DNA of 64,000 nt, taken from the NCBI RefSeq assembly GCF_050571805.1, contig NZ_CP192219.1; one strand, written 5' to 3'. The DNA comes from Halodesulfovibrio aestuarii (lineage in GTDB: Bacteria > Desulfobacterota > Desulfovibrionia > Desulfovibrionales > Desulfovibrionaceae). Of the stretch, positions 26,157 to 34,610 are shown one piece after another. The notes beneath the pieces are model-generated. The model was not told the origin of the DNA, did no database searches, and was given only the letters and a program-made list of their open reading frames with translations. Numbering within the stretch: position 1 is the stretch's first letter; the number at the start of each line of letters is the position of its first letter. A program made the translations under genes and the position numbers.

Positions 26157-26624
26157 TTAAATGGGCTGAAGTGGCAGTAATAGCCTTGTTAATATTTCTG
26201 TATCGGCAGAAAAGGTCGTATCAGTTAGATAGATTTCAATGTTTGGGTGGTCGGCAGGCGTTCTGCCGCTGGAAGGGAGCCATTCCCAATACAGCTTGTG
26301 CCATGCATCATCCAGAGTACTGTATGAGCCTTGATGGGTGTACATGGCGAATTCGCCACCGGAGATGTAAATTTCTCTGGCTATGCCGGAGGAATCGATT
26401 TCTTCAGAAATGCTTACAGCTGCGTCGTATCGTAGTTGATTTTTTGATGTGGTTGTGGAGTCGTGGCGCAACCCAAAGAATATTGAATTTTGTGACAGCA
26501 AGTTGTTTTTGGCAATCCACAGGGAAAGCTGACTCCACGTTTGTGGGACAGAACTGGTGTAAGGGCCAATTCCTCGAACGGCTGCTACACGGATGTCGGG
26601 TAGCCTTTCAATAACAACTTCCAT
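26157..26624 (-). CDS. GyrI-like small-molecule-binding protein
   Basis: A 155-residue stand-alone effector-binding domain of the GyrI/SbmC type, as found at the C terminus of some AraC regulators. MEVVIERLPDIRVAAVRGIG is the typical first strand, and GGEFAMYTHQGSYSTLDDAW the central conserved segment, followed by PNIEIYLTDT. There is no DNA-binding domain. AAGGAG lies nine bases before the ATG. It may bind a drug-like or lipophilic ligand, by family analogy. Confidence 0.85.
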   Translation of the reverse strand: MEVVIERLPDIRVAAVRGIGPYTSSVPQTWSQLSLWIAKNNLLSQNSIFFGLRHDSTTTSKNQLRYDAAVSISEEIDSSGIAREIYISGGEFAMYTHQGSYSTLDDAWHKLYWEWLPSSGRTPADHPNIEIYLTDTTFSADTEILTRLLLPLQPI

Positions 26625-26976
26625 TGTAGAATGCTCCTTGTAATGAGCTTACTTGTATAGCGAAATGGTGTGTAACAGCAACCCATGAGTATACGTTTAA
26701 AAATGGAGGCCTGTGAGGGCGTGTTAGAGCCTGAATTTAGTGTATTGTGGTTGTCAGAGGTACCTTATTGACATTGTTGAAGATGAATGAACGTGCAAAT
26801 CGGGCTAAAAAAGCCGCAAAAAGCTCTCAATGCCTGAGAATTAACAGTTTTCGGGGGATTCGTTGTTGACAAACTGACTAAGCTTTGCGATTGCTCTTTG
26901 CTGACGCGAGCGTCTCATTAGAAATTATCAGATCTTCTGATCTGTTAAACTCATACATTATGTAACGGAGAACTTC
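26625..26976. other. Intergenic stretch upstream of the HU gene
   Basis: No gene is seen. TTGACA occurs at about 26768 and at 26866-26871, neither with a good -10 box. GGCTAAAAAAGCC is a minor hairpin. The main element is the inverted repeat noted at 26925-26948. Confidence 0.5.
26925..26948. promoter_or_regulatory. Inverted repeat before the HU gene
   Basis: TTATCAGATC-TTCT-GATCTGTTAA has 6-bp perfect inner arms and three more matching outer pairs with one mismatch. It ends 28 bases before the HU start codon. It could be an operator or an mRNA leader hairpin. Confidence 0.4.
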
Positions 26977-27252
26977 ATGACAAAAGCTGAATTTGTAGAA
27001 AAGCTTTTTACTAAAGCTAACCTTGCTTCTAAATCTCAGGCTGAAACTGTACTCGAATCTACTATTGATACTATCACTGAAGCACTCATGGATGGCGATT
27101 CTGTAGTATTCACCGGCTTCGGTAGCTTCAAAGTTGTTGAGCGTGCAGCACGTAAAGGCCGCAACCCTCGCACTGGTGATGAAATTGAGATTGCAGCAAC
27201 TAAAGTTGTTAAGTTTACTCCAGGTAAGACCCTCAAAGAAGTTGTAAAATAA
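26977..27252 (+). CDS. HU-family nucleoid protein
   Basis: A 91-residue HU-type DNA-bending protein. The N-terminal helices begin MTKAEFVEKLFTKANL, and GFGSFKVVERAARKGRNPRT leads into the beta arm with the signature GRNPRTGDEI (near 61-70). CGGAG lies six bases before the ATG. The gene uses many preferred-looking codons, as highly expressed genes do. The monomer is the usual length for HU; it might be one of several HU/IHF paralogues in the genome. Confidence 0.93.
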   Translation: MTKAEFVEKLFTKANLASKSQAETVLESTIDTITEALMDGDSVVFTGFGSFKVVERAARKGRNPRTGDEIEIAATKVVKFTPGKTLKEVVK

Positions 27253-27463
27253 TTCTTTGAACTTGCCTGATGCATTCAGGCTGTTGCCTGTTGCACTTTA
27301 CAGATTGAAATAACTACGCGCAAAGCTATGCGTGAGAAAAATTGGACACTGTGTAGATTCATAGTTTTCGTTTTTGAGGCAACGCTGCACTGTGTAAGTT
27401 TGCTATCAATCTGATACACTGGCTATCAGTGTACTGTTCAAGCATATTTATTGCTTTGAATAT
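27253..27463 (+). other. Hairpin-rich 3' region after HU
   Basis: No gene. Three local hairpins are visible: GCCTGA/TCAGGC at 27265-27281, TACACTG/CAGTGTA around 27414-27432, and TTCAAGC/GCTTTGAA near 27437-27460. The long distance (about 210 bases) from the HU stop to the terminator leaves room for a 3'-derived small RNA, but there is no direct sign of one. Confidence 0.3.
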
Positions 27464-27501
27464 AAAAATCCCGGATTGACTTGTGTCAATCCGGGATTTT
27501 T
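27464..27501. terminator. Bidirectional terminator between HU and glycerate kinase
   Basis: A 17-bp stem (27464-27480 with 27485-27501) with loop TTGT, starting with five A and ending with a T run. It serves the convergent HU and kinase genes. Confidence 0.9.
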
Positions 27502-27524
27502 TCTGTGTATTTGAAGCGTATTCT

Positions 27525-28853
27525 TTAAAAGGGGCCGTGTTGGACTAACGTAATGCAGATATCCATGACGTTGGTTAACGTCGGGCCGGTTTGCAAAAGA
27601 TCGCCGGTACTTTTTAGATAATTGTAAGAGTCGTTATCGGCCAGATAAATTTTCGGACATACTTGGCATTCTTTTGCGCGTGTTAGCGAGTCTGGAAGCG
27701 CAAATCCACCTGCTGCATCGGTTGGGCCGTCAGAACCGTCTGTTCCAGCACACAGCATGGCAATATTAGGGCATCCGTCAAGGGCGACTGCTGCTGCCAG
27801 AGCCATCTCTTGATTTCTCCCGCCGAGTCCTTTTCCTGTCAGTGTAACCGTGGTTTCGCCGCCGGATAGCAAACAGAGCTTTTCTTTTTTAGCTCCAGCA
27901 GCTTTTTTTGCCTGCTTAGCGATGTCTTTTGCCACAGTCCGTGCTTCTCCTGTCATTTTTGAAGTAATAATGCGTGGAGTATAGCCAAGGTCTTTAGCTT
28001 TTGCTGCGGCGGCATGCAGTGCTTGCTCATTGGTTGCAACAAGAAGGTTCTGTACGGAATCAAATACAGGATCACCGGCTTTAGGGGTTTCGTAGATAGT
28101 TCCTTCCGCGCCTTTTTTCATGTGCGCCAATATGTTGACATGTACTTTGTCGATCAGCTTGTAGCGTTCAAAAATATCCATACAGTCTTTGAAGGTAGAG
28201 TTGTCAGGAGATGTGGGGCCGGAGGCTATGACGTCTAAATTGTCGCCGACAACATCTGAAATGATTAATGCTGCAAGCTGGGCAGGATATGCAGCACGCG
28301 CGAGGTTGCCGCTTCCGAATATAGACATGTGTTTGCGTATTGCATTGATTTCATTAATTGTCGCGCCACATTCCAGAAGCAGTTGTGTAGCCTTCTTGCC
28401 TTCGTCTAAAGATATCCCCTCTACCAGTGCAGGTGTAAGAGCACTTGCTCCACCTGTAATGCAGCAAAGTATAAGGTCTTTTTTTCCGGTTTTTGTAACT
28501 AGATCAAGGATTGCCCGAGCGCCGCGTTCTCCGTTTGCATCGGGAACAGGGTGAGCCCCTTCAATGGTACGGATAATACGGAGCGGAACTGTATGACCGT
28601 ATTTTACACAGATAACGCCATCGGTAATTCTGTCGCCGAGTATTTCTTCCAGTTGGGCTGCCATAGGGGCTGCTCCTTTACCGGCTCCGACAACATAAAT
28701 ATTCTCAAATGTATTGAGGTAATAGGTTACGTCGTCAATGAGTAATGCTTCCCCATCAAGGGATACAAATTTTTTGACGGCTTTGTCTGGCGCGACTGCT
28801 GTAAGTGCTGCGCCGAGTATTTCGTGTAACATGTCTTTGGGATGTGCATTCAT
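27525..28853 (-). CDS. Glycerate 2-kinase (DUF4147/MOFRL type)
   Basis: A 442-residue kinase that phosphorylates D-glycerate, probably at position 2. The start at 28853 gives MNAHPKDMLHEILGAALTAV, preceded by GAGAAAATC; an upstream in-frame start is not related to the family. VVGAGKGAAPMAAQLEEIL, CCITGGASALTPALVEGI and ISDVVGDNLDVIASGPTSPD mark the N-terminal DUF4147 domain. The C-terminal MOFRL domain holds LSGGETTVTLTGKGLGGRNQ and CAGTDGSDGPTDAAGG. It stands alone, convergent to HU. Confidence 0.9.
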   Translation of the reverse strand: MNAHPKDMLHEILGAALTAVAPDKAVKKFVSLDGEALLIDDVTYYLNTFENIYVVGAGKGAAPMAAQLEEILGDRITDGVICVKYGHTVPLRIIRTIEGAHPVPDANGERGARAILDLVTKTGKKDLILCCITGGASALTPALVEGISLDEGKKATQLLLECGATINEINAIRKHMSIFGSGNLARAAYPAQLAALIISDVVGDNLDVIASGPTSPDNSTFKDCMDIFERYKLIDKVHVNILAHMKKGAEGTIYETPKAGDPVFDSVQNLLVATNEQALHAAAAKAKDLGYTPRIITSKMTGEARTVAKDIAKQAKKAAGAKKEKLCLLSGGETTVTLTGKGLGGRNQEMALAAAVALDGCPNIAMLCAGTDGSDGPTDAAGGFALPDSLTRAKECQVCPKIYLADNDSYNYLKSTGDLLQTGPTLTNVMDICITLVQHGPF

Positions 28854-29227
28854 AATGATTTTCTCTGGGGATAAGCCGTTGACGGGAAGTGCTGCGATTA
28901 CCAGAAAAGAAGAGCTTCCCCAGTATAAACAGCATGGAAGATGCAAACCTTACACGTAAATGAGAGACCATTGTTTGAGCTGCGGATCGCAGAAAATTTC
29001 AGTTCGGTGCGCCTCCTCTTAGTGCAATTAATATAACTGGCAGTGTCACCCAACTATTAGTGAGGCCAACAGGTTTTGTGCTGTATGTTGTTTTGTGCGC
29101 TCATACAACGTAAGCGATACGAAATTCATGCCGCTATGCTTAAGAAGGATGCCGGCGTATAACAAACGTTCTATAAAGCAGTTATTACAGCCTCTGAGAA
29201 ATACAAAATTATACTCAATAGTTCTTT
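28854..29227. other. Intergenic stretch, no supported gene
   Basis: I see no coding frame with a ribosome binding site, no strong hairpin and no known regulatory motif here, apart from the divergent upstream regions of the kinase and of the small frame at 29228. Confidence 0.4.
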
Positions 29228-29404
29228 ATGTTCCTGTTTAAAAAGCAAAATATAAAACAAGATATGCACTTTTATTTCTTAGAAAGCTGTACACAGGTTC
29301 CTGAAACATTCCCCGAAACTATAGAAAGATTACAGGAAGAATGGCAAGCGGAAAAGGTGAGGGATTTCCTTTTTTCGGGCCAAGCTAAGAAAGGGGGTTA
29401 CTGA
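29228..29404 (+). CDS. Possible 58-residue protein
   Basis: The frame from ATG 29228 to TGA 29404 reads MFLFKKQNIKQDMHFYFLES and continues with an acidic helix (ETIERLQEEWQAEKVRDFLF). Composition looks protein-like, but there is no ribosome binding site and no family I know. It overlaps the tail of the minus-strand frame at 29330-29656 by 75 bases, so at most one of the two may be real. Confidence 0.3.
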   Translation: MFLFKKQNIKQDMHFYFLESCTQVPETFPETIERLQEEWQAEKVRDFLFSGQAKKGGY

Positions 29405-29656
29405 TTCTTTTGGAGTATTTTTTACTAAAATATCAGGTGTTGCAGGGAATACTTTTTTACAATCCGCGCAAGAGATTCCGAATCCGTTATCAAGATTCAG
29501 CATGAGCACACTGCTGGCGCAGCGCATAGGCATGCCCCGTAGGATGAAGAGTTCAGAGATAGAATTTTTTAGACACTCTTTAAGAACGTTTTGTGTTGTG
29601 GTATGTTGAAAGAAGTGGCTGTGACTTACCGGAGTTGGGAATTCGGGATTTTTCAA
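29330..29656 (-). CDS. Possible 108-residue Cys-containing protein
   Basis: A minus-strand frame starting at TTG 29656. The middle reads MPMRCASSVLMLNLDNGFG then ISCADCKKVF, with a CxxC pair that could bind zinc, and a basic tail. No ribosome binding site is visible at the TTG. I do not recognise it. The protein-like centre is the only support. Confidence 0.35.
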   Translation of the reverse strand: MKNPEFPTPVSHSHFFQHTTTQNVLKECLKNSISELFILRGMPMRCASSVLMLNLDNGFGISCADCKKVFPATPDILVKNTPKESVTPFLSLARKKEIPHLFRLPFFL

Positions 29657-29693
29657 TACAGAAGAGTAGTAGTGTTGTTAAATGGGAGTCAGT

Positions 29694-30041
29694 ATGCGCG
29701 ATAATGGTAATTTTTTGCCTTGGATAATAGAAGACGCTAGAGCCCGCATCTTTTATTTGGATAATGCCTCTTCAGAGGAAGTTCGAGAATGGAAACTGAA
29801 TAGGGCATTTCAGATTTTATCTGCAGATAGAGCAAAAGAAACATGCCCTAAAGATGTGCATGGGTGGATTCCTAAAAAAGATCCTATCCGGTGTAAAAGA
29901 TGTAGCGAGAGCCACCATGTAAGAGCAGTAACTCCGATGCAATGTTGGCAGGAATGGGCATTTGGTGAAGTAGAAAATTATATCTCACGATCCCAGAAAT
30001 TAGCACTTCAGGGGATAGAATGGGAAGATGCGTCAGATTAA
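29694..30041 (+). CDS. Unknown 115-residue CxxC protein
   Basis: The ATG at 29694 is preceded by GGGAG five bases upstream and is preferred over the in-frame ATG at 29682. The protein begins MRDNGNFLPWIIEDARARIF, is rich in charged and aromatic residues, and carries DPIRCKRCSESHH near residue 65, a possible zinc site with only two cysteines and two histidines visible. No family is recognised. It is followed by a long terminator hairpin shared with lipA. Confidence 0.65.
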   Translation: MRDNGNFLPWIIEDARARIFYLDNASSEEVREWKLNRAFQILSADRAKETCPKDVHGWIPKKDPIRCKRCSESHHVRAVTPMQCWQEWAFGEVENYISRSQKLALQGIEWEDASD

Positions 30042-30202
30042 ATTGAAGCCCTTATATTCTCTTCTGTAGATATTTTCGCCGCGTTTTCTGTCTGCACCTT
30101 ACACCTTTCGTATACGTTAGTGTGATCAGCGTACAGAATGCGTTTGTCTGAATATTTGATGAGGTTTTTCGTCAGGACTTTTGTGACTAAGAGAAAATAT
30201 AG

Positions 30203-30248
30203 AAAACGCTCTTTGCTGTTTATAGTAAAAAAGCAAAGAGCGTTTTTT
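30203..30248. terminator. Bidirectional terminator before lipA end
   Basis: AAAACGCTCTTTGC (30203-30216) pairs with GCAAAGAGCGTTTT (30233-30246) around a 16-base loop. T and A runs flank it, so it can end both the rightward unknown gene and the leftward lipoate operon. Confidence 0.85.
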
Positions 30249-30271
30249 AGTGGCTATACGAAGTTTGGTTT

Positions 30272-31171
30272 TTAATTAGGTGAGGTACATTCTTCTGTTT
30301 TCTGTTCTTCGGCAAACATTGCCGCGTTGTATGAAGAGCGGACAAGAGGGGCGCTGAACATGTGTTTAATGCCTTTGCTTTTGCCGTATTCTGCGTATTC
30401 TTCAAATACCTCAGGATGTACGTAGCGCTTGACTTCCGGATGCAGACGGGAAGGGCGCATATACTGTCCAATGGTCACGATGTCACAATCAATTGCTGCG
30501 AGGTTGTCGATAACCCCACGTACTTCTTCATCCGTTTCGCCAAGTCCTACCATGAGGCCGGATTTGGAGCGGCAGCCTGCTTCCTTAACTCGTTTAAGCA
30601 GCGTTAAGCTTTGCTCGTAGTCCGCTTGTGGACGAATAGTGTCGTAATGCATAGGCGGAGTTTCTACATTGTGGTTGATGATATCCGGTTGGGCATCAAT
30701 AACCATTTTGAGTGAAGCTCCGCTTCCTTGAAAATCAGGGATAAGTACTTCTATGCTGCAATCCGCGACAGTTTCTCGAACCGCACGGATTGTTTTGGCA
30801 AAGTGTTCTGCACCGCCGTCGATTAAGTCGTCGCGGGTTACAGAAGTGATAACCACATGCTTCAGCCCGAGACGTTTTGCGGCTTCAGCCACTCGAGCCG
30901 GTTCATCGGCATCAAGTTTTTCAACAGGGTCGTTGCTGATATTACAAAATGCACAGTTACGGGTGCATGTTTTGCCCATAATCAAAAACGTTGCCGTATG
31001 CGCCGTGAAGCACTCGAACATGTTCGGACACTTGGCACTTTGGCATACCGTATTAAGATTGAGGTCTTTTACCAGCTCTGTTGTTGCTGTGTATGTTTTA
31101 TTACAAGGTATCTTAACCCTGAGCCAAGGCGGAATCCGCAAATACGGTTCTGAACGTTTCTGTGAGCACAT
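30272..31171 (-). CDS. lipA: Lipoyl synthase
   Basis: A 299-residue radical SAM enzyme that inserts two sulfurs into protein-bound octanoate. CQSAKCPNMFEC near residue 43 binds the auxiliary [4Fe-4S] cluster and CTRNCAFC near residue 69 the radical SAM cluster; RSSYNAA near the end holds the conserved serine ligand. AGGAAG lies 6 bases before the ATG at 31171, inside lipB, so the two genes overlap by 59 bases in different frames. Substrate proteins such as GcvH or dehydrogenase E2 are outside this window. Confidence 0.95.
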   Translation of the reverse strand: MCSQKRSEPYLRIPPWLRVKIPCNKTYTATTELVKDLNLNTVCQSAKCPNMFECFTAHTATFLIMGKTCTRNCAFCNISNDPVEKLDADEPARVAEAAKRLGLKHVVITSVTRDDLIDGGAEHFAKTIRAVRETVADCSIEVLIPDFQGSGASLKMVIDAQPDIINHNVETPPMHYDTIRPQADYEQSLTLLKRVKEAGCRSKSGLMVGLGETDEEVRGVIDNLAAIDCDIVTIGQYMRPSRLHPEVKRYVHPEVFEEYAEYGKSKGIKHMFSAPLVRSSYNAAMFAEEQKTEECTSPN

Positions 31172-31757
31172 GTTTCACTTCCTGCATGTCTATGTCATTG
31201 CGGCCAAGTTCCTTTTCGAGCGAAGTAGGTTCTGCATCTGCAAGGCCGCAAAGAGTGATTAAAGAAAATAAATCGACGTCGTTTAAAACGTTGAATGCAA
31301 GTCCGTGGTAGCTTGTCCATTTACGCATCGCAATGCCGATGGAACAAATTTTTCTGTTCTCGATCCATACACCGGGTCTGCCTTCCTGCCTGGTGGTTTT
31401 CAATCCGTAATGAGAACAGGTACGTATGACGACCTCTTCAAGGTCTGTAAAGAGCCCGCGCATTCCACCCGGTTTTTTAGCAACGCGAAAGATTGGATAC
31501 GCGACCAGCTGACCGGGGAAATGGCAGGTAATATTGCCGCCTCGCGAGGATTGGGCAAGCTCAATGTTTTGTTGTTGAAGAAACTCATCGCTGACATGCA
31601 GATTTTCTCTGCCGCCGTTACGGCCAAGTGTAATCACTGGCGGATGTTCAAGGATAAAAAGTGTTTCTTCTGCTCCTTCAACAACTTCTGCCAGAGTTTC
31701 CTTTTGAATCTTTTCAGCATCTGCATAGGAAATGAGTCCTAAATCAACAACGCGCAT
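31113..31757 (-). CDS. lipB: Octanoyltransferase
   Basis: A 214-residue enzyme that moves octanoate from acyl carrier protein to lipoyl domains. The ATG at 31757 has AGGA eight bases before it and yields MRVVDLGLISYADAEKIQ. EHPPVITLGRNGG and RGGNITCHFPGQLVAYPI are the substrate-pocket motifs, and the catalytic cysteine is in RKICSIGIAMRKW. It lies between the Rsm22-type gene (23 bases upstream) and lipA (overlapping). Confidence 0.95.
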   Translation of the reverse strand: MRVVDLGLISYADAEKIQKETLAEVVEGAEETLFILEHPPVITLGRNGGRENLHVSDEFLQQQNIELAQSSRGGNITCHFPGQLVAYPIFRVAKKPGGMRGLFTDLEEVVIRTCSHYGLKTTRQEGRPGVWIENRKICSIGIAMRKWTSYHGLAFNVLNDVDLFSLITLCGLADAEPTSLEKELGRNDIDMQEVKHVLTETFRTVFADSALAQG

Positions 31758-31780
31758 TGCATCTTCCTGTAATATAACTA

Positions 31781-32905
31781 TTAACGACGTGGAAAAACTT
31801 CCAAAGCGCCAGATTTTGCATCTCGAAGTGGCTTGTCCTGCCACTCAACATCGACAAGGCTGCCGCTTTCGAAGCTCTCAGCTTCGTGTAGCAAAGCAAT
31901 ACCTTTGTTAGAACAGGCGTAACGCGCCTTCTGTTTTCTTCCCGGAATGAGGACTGGGTCAGAAAGCACGCGTACATTTTCTCCGTATTCAGGATTAGCC
32001 TTGCTTGCCAGAAGGAAGCTGAGGCTTACGTTTTTACGGTTCATACGGGCTCGCTGGGTAAGGTCGCGGAGCCACATTGGCGCATGGTCTGCTGTCATGT
32101 TGAAGTGACACCAGCTTGTTGCGCTACGGTCAAGCATTGGACATTCCATTTCATGAGGACACGGAGCCTGCGGCAGGTAGCCTGTTTCAAGAAGACCTTC
32201 ACGGGTAAGTCCTATAATTTTTCCGCCGAGGCGAGTGCCCGGTTCAACAAACAGGATTGAACCGTCTTCTTTACAGGCACCAGCCATGTTGTTCGCGAGG
32301 TCGAGGAAGCGGTCTTCCATGGTTTGCCCACGGTTAGCGGAAAGTTCATTCAATACGTTGGCACCGGCAACTAGTGCCATTTTGCCATAATTGTTGCGTA
32401 AACTTTTTTCCAGCGTTTCACGGACTAATTTGATTTTCCAAGGCCCTTTGCCCGGTTCAACACCTGCCATTGCTTCAAAAATGCGACGTCCGTGTTCCAT
32501 AGGTTTTTTTGCCACGTCGGTGCATATGAATGTGAGGTCCTTGTTGCGCAGGTCAGGGCGGCTAAGCCACAATGCCTGCACAAAAGTGAGCGGGCCGGAG
32601 CCTAAATCTAATATTGTGTCACCGTTCTTCAATGGAATGTGCAGCTGTGGCAGCAGCCATGACAGTCTGTACAGGTTCCATGGAAGGAAAAAACGAAGAT
32701 ATGCAGAAAGAGTACGCGGGGTGGACCAGTAGTTGGCACGCATACCACCGCGTTCGTTTGTCAGCATACGGGAAAGATCTGCTACAGCGTACGGCAGATC
32801 GCGTTTGTGAGCCGCCTTGATAGGCATGGCTTTGTTCAATACTTTTTCGTAGCCGTCTAAGACGCTACGGATTTTTGCTGTTGGGAATAAAAGAACTGTG
32901 CTCAT
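31781..32905 (-). CDS. Rsm22-type class I SAM methyltransferase
   Basis: A 374-residue protein of the Rsm22 / METTL17 family, which is linked to small ribosomal subunit assembly. The SAM-binding segment TILDLGSGPLTFVQAL lies near residue 97. The C-terminal region holds APCPHEMECPMLDR, SWCHFN and ARYACSNKG: four cysteines in the arrangement that binds a [4Fe-4S] cluster in METTL17 proteins. The ATG overlaps the stop of the upstream ASKHA gene by four bases. Whether it methylates RNA is not established for the family. Confidence 0.85.
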   Translation of the reverse strand: MSTVLLFPTAKIRSVLDGYEKVLNKAMPIKAAHKRDLPYAVADLSRMLTNERGGMRANYWSTPRTLSAYLRFFLPWNLYRLSWLLPQLHIPLKNGDTILDLGSGPLTFVQALWLSRPDLRNKDLTFICTDVAKKPMEHGRRIFEAMAGVEPGKGPWKIKLVRETLEKSLRNNYGKMALVAGANVLNELSANRGQTMEDRFLDLANNMAGACKEDGSILFVEPGTRLGGKIIGLTREGLLETGYLPQAPCPHEMECPMLDRSATSWCHFNMTADHAPMWLRDLTQRARMNRKNVSLSFLLASKANPEYGENVRVLSDPVLIPGRKQKARYACSNKGIALLHEAESFESGSLVDVEWQDKPLRDAKSGALEVFPRR

Positions 32906-34443
32906 ATAAATGTAAAGCGCATGTGGCGCATAAATGTTTGCGTGAAGTCGGGGTCTGTTGTGAGATCAATGGCTTCACAGTTTGCGGTCAGGCTTTCTGC
33001 CATGCTGCGTAGGGTGGGGTCAATAAGCATCAGTTCAGCTCCCTGCAAGGAGGTGTTGTTTACAGCTTCCACTCTGGAGCCCATTCCAGCCGGAATGAAT
33101 CCTAATCCTTCGAGATCCTGCACTGCGGCGTGCTCTCCAAGAGCACCGGCAAGATATATCTTTTTTAATTGTGCTGCAGAAATATCTGCTGTTTCTATAA
33201 TACGGGTAAATGCTAACGTGAATGCTGCCTTTACCTTGAGGAATTCTTCAATATCTTCCGCGGAGAGGAACATATTGTCCGGTAACGCCAAGTGCTGAAT
33301 GCCATGACGGATTTCCAGACGGTCAGCCAGGCGCACACCAAGTCCATGGGTCTGCTTTTCGATAAACAGACCGTCGCTGGAAATAAAATTAACTTTTAGT
33401 AATGCGTGGATTAAAGCAAGGTAGCCTGTCCCGCTGATGCCGTCTGCATAGGTAGCATCGATAACAGATGGTACAAGACCTTGAGGTGTTAGTTTATATG
33501 AAGTGGCTACACCTTTGGCTGCTGCTGCCCCATAGTGCAGACCGACGCCTTCCAGTGCCGGGCCGAGGGCAACGCTGGTAACAAGATAATTATCCGGACT
33601 AAGGGCAAGGATGAATTCACCATTAGTGCCCATGTCTGCAAGGATGAAGGGGTATTCTGGTTCTTTTTGCAATATTGCAACGAGCCCTGCTGTCAGATCT
33701 CCTCCGACAAACGGTGCCACCAACGGTGCAATATATGCCGGAGGCAGGTCGCCAATCTTTTCTATGCTTCCACCCTTGTAGGTAAGGTTGTACGGAGCGG
33801 TTGCAATACCTGAAGTATCAAGACCGAGAAGCAGGTACGTCATTGCCGGGTTTGCAGCGATAGAAATAGATTCTACAGTACCAAATGAGTCTTCAGTAAG
33901 CTCGGTAATAAGTTCTGCAATTCTGCAGACAATAAGATCTTGTAAAATTTCTTTACCGGATTCTGTTGCGGCAAAGCTAAGGCGTGACATAATTTCTGAA
34001 CCGGCACCCATCTGAGGGTTAGGTTCAGAACCGAATGCAATCCTTTTTTTGTCATCAAGCAAGGCCCAGTGCATACTGGTGGTTCCAAGATCTATAGCAA
34101 GGTGTAATGACTTGCTACTGGATTCCGCAATTTCGACATGCCTGACGTAGGTGTTTTCAGGAATCTCAATGACCATACCGTCTTGAGGTTCATGTCTGCA
34201 TGCCAGACGCCAGCCTGCGTCAATAGCATGTTCTTTAAAGATAAGAGTATCAGGTCCAACAGGTGATGGTGCATTTTCTACGAAGCGTACTCTGCATTTT
34301 CCGCACTGACCCAACCCTGAGCAGAGAGGTGGGGCAGGAACAAGTCCGCTGGTAAAAATAACCTGAGCCAAAGTATGTGGCTCTTCCTGAGAAACGTGAA
34401 GGGACTTTTTCCGACCGGTGTAATCAATGATGGTAATCTGCAT
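32902..34443 (-). CDS. [2Fe-2S] ferredoxin-ASKHA protein (RACo-like)
   Basis: A 513-residue protein combining an N-terminal plant-type ferredoxin domain with a C-terminal ATPase of the ASKHA fold. CSGLGQCGKC (C-x5-C-x2-C, near 41-50) and the cysteine in RLACRHEP bind [2Fe-2S]. LAIDLGTTSMHWALLDD and ILADMGTNGEFIL are phosphate loops and YLAGALGEH is the adenosine motif. This layout is that of reductive activators of corrinoid proteins (RACo, RamA-related groups). No corrinoid methyltransferase is in the window, so the partner is unknown. An ATG at 34464 is in frame; the later ATG fits the ferredoxin start better. Confidence 0.85.
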   Translation of the reverse strand: MQITIIDYTGRKKSLHVSQEEPHTLAQVIFTSGLVPAPPLCSGLGQCGKCRVRFVENAPSPVGPDTLIFKEHAIDAGWRLACRHEPQDGMVIEIPENTYVRHVEIAESSSKSLHLAIDLGTTSMHWALLDDKKRIAFGSEPNPQMGAGSEIMSRLSFAATESGKEILQDLIVCRIAELITELTEDSFGTVESISIAANPAMTYLLLGLDTSGIATAPYNLTYKGGSIEKIGDLPPAYIAPLVAPFVGGDLTAGLVAILQKEPEYPFILADMGTNGEFILALSPDNYLVTSVALGPALEGVGLHYGAAAAKGVATSYKLTPQGLVPSVIDATYADGISGTGYLALIHALLKVNFISSDGLFIEKQTHGLGVRLADRLEIRHGIQHLALPDNMFLSAEDIEEFLKVKAAFTLAFTRIIETADISAAQLKKIYLAGALGEHAAVQDLEGLGFIPAGMGSRVEAVNNTSLQGAELMLIDPTLRSMAESLTANCEAIDLTTDPDFTQTFMRHMRFTFI

Positions 34444-34610
34444 AGTAAAAAGACCATGCCACAAAACATGTCAGGAAGAAAGCGGGACTCTTCTTACGCT
34501 TAAACTTGAAGGTTGAGAAGATATTTGAAAGCAGGTACGTTGTTTCAGTTTTCTAAAGACTAGTATGGGGTGTATTGTCTCCAGCCTAACGTTTATGAAA
34601 AGAGGTGGGA

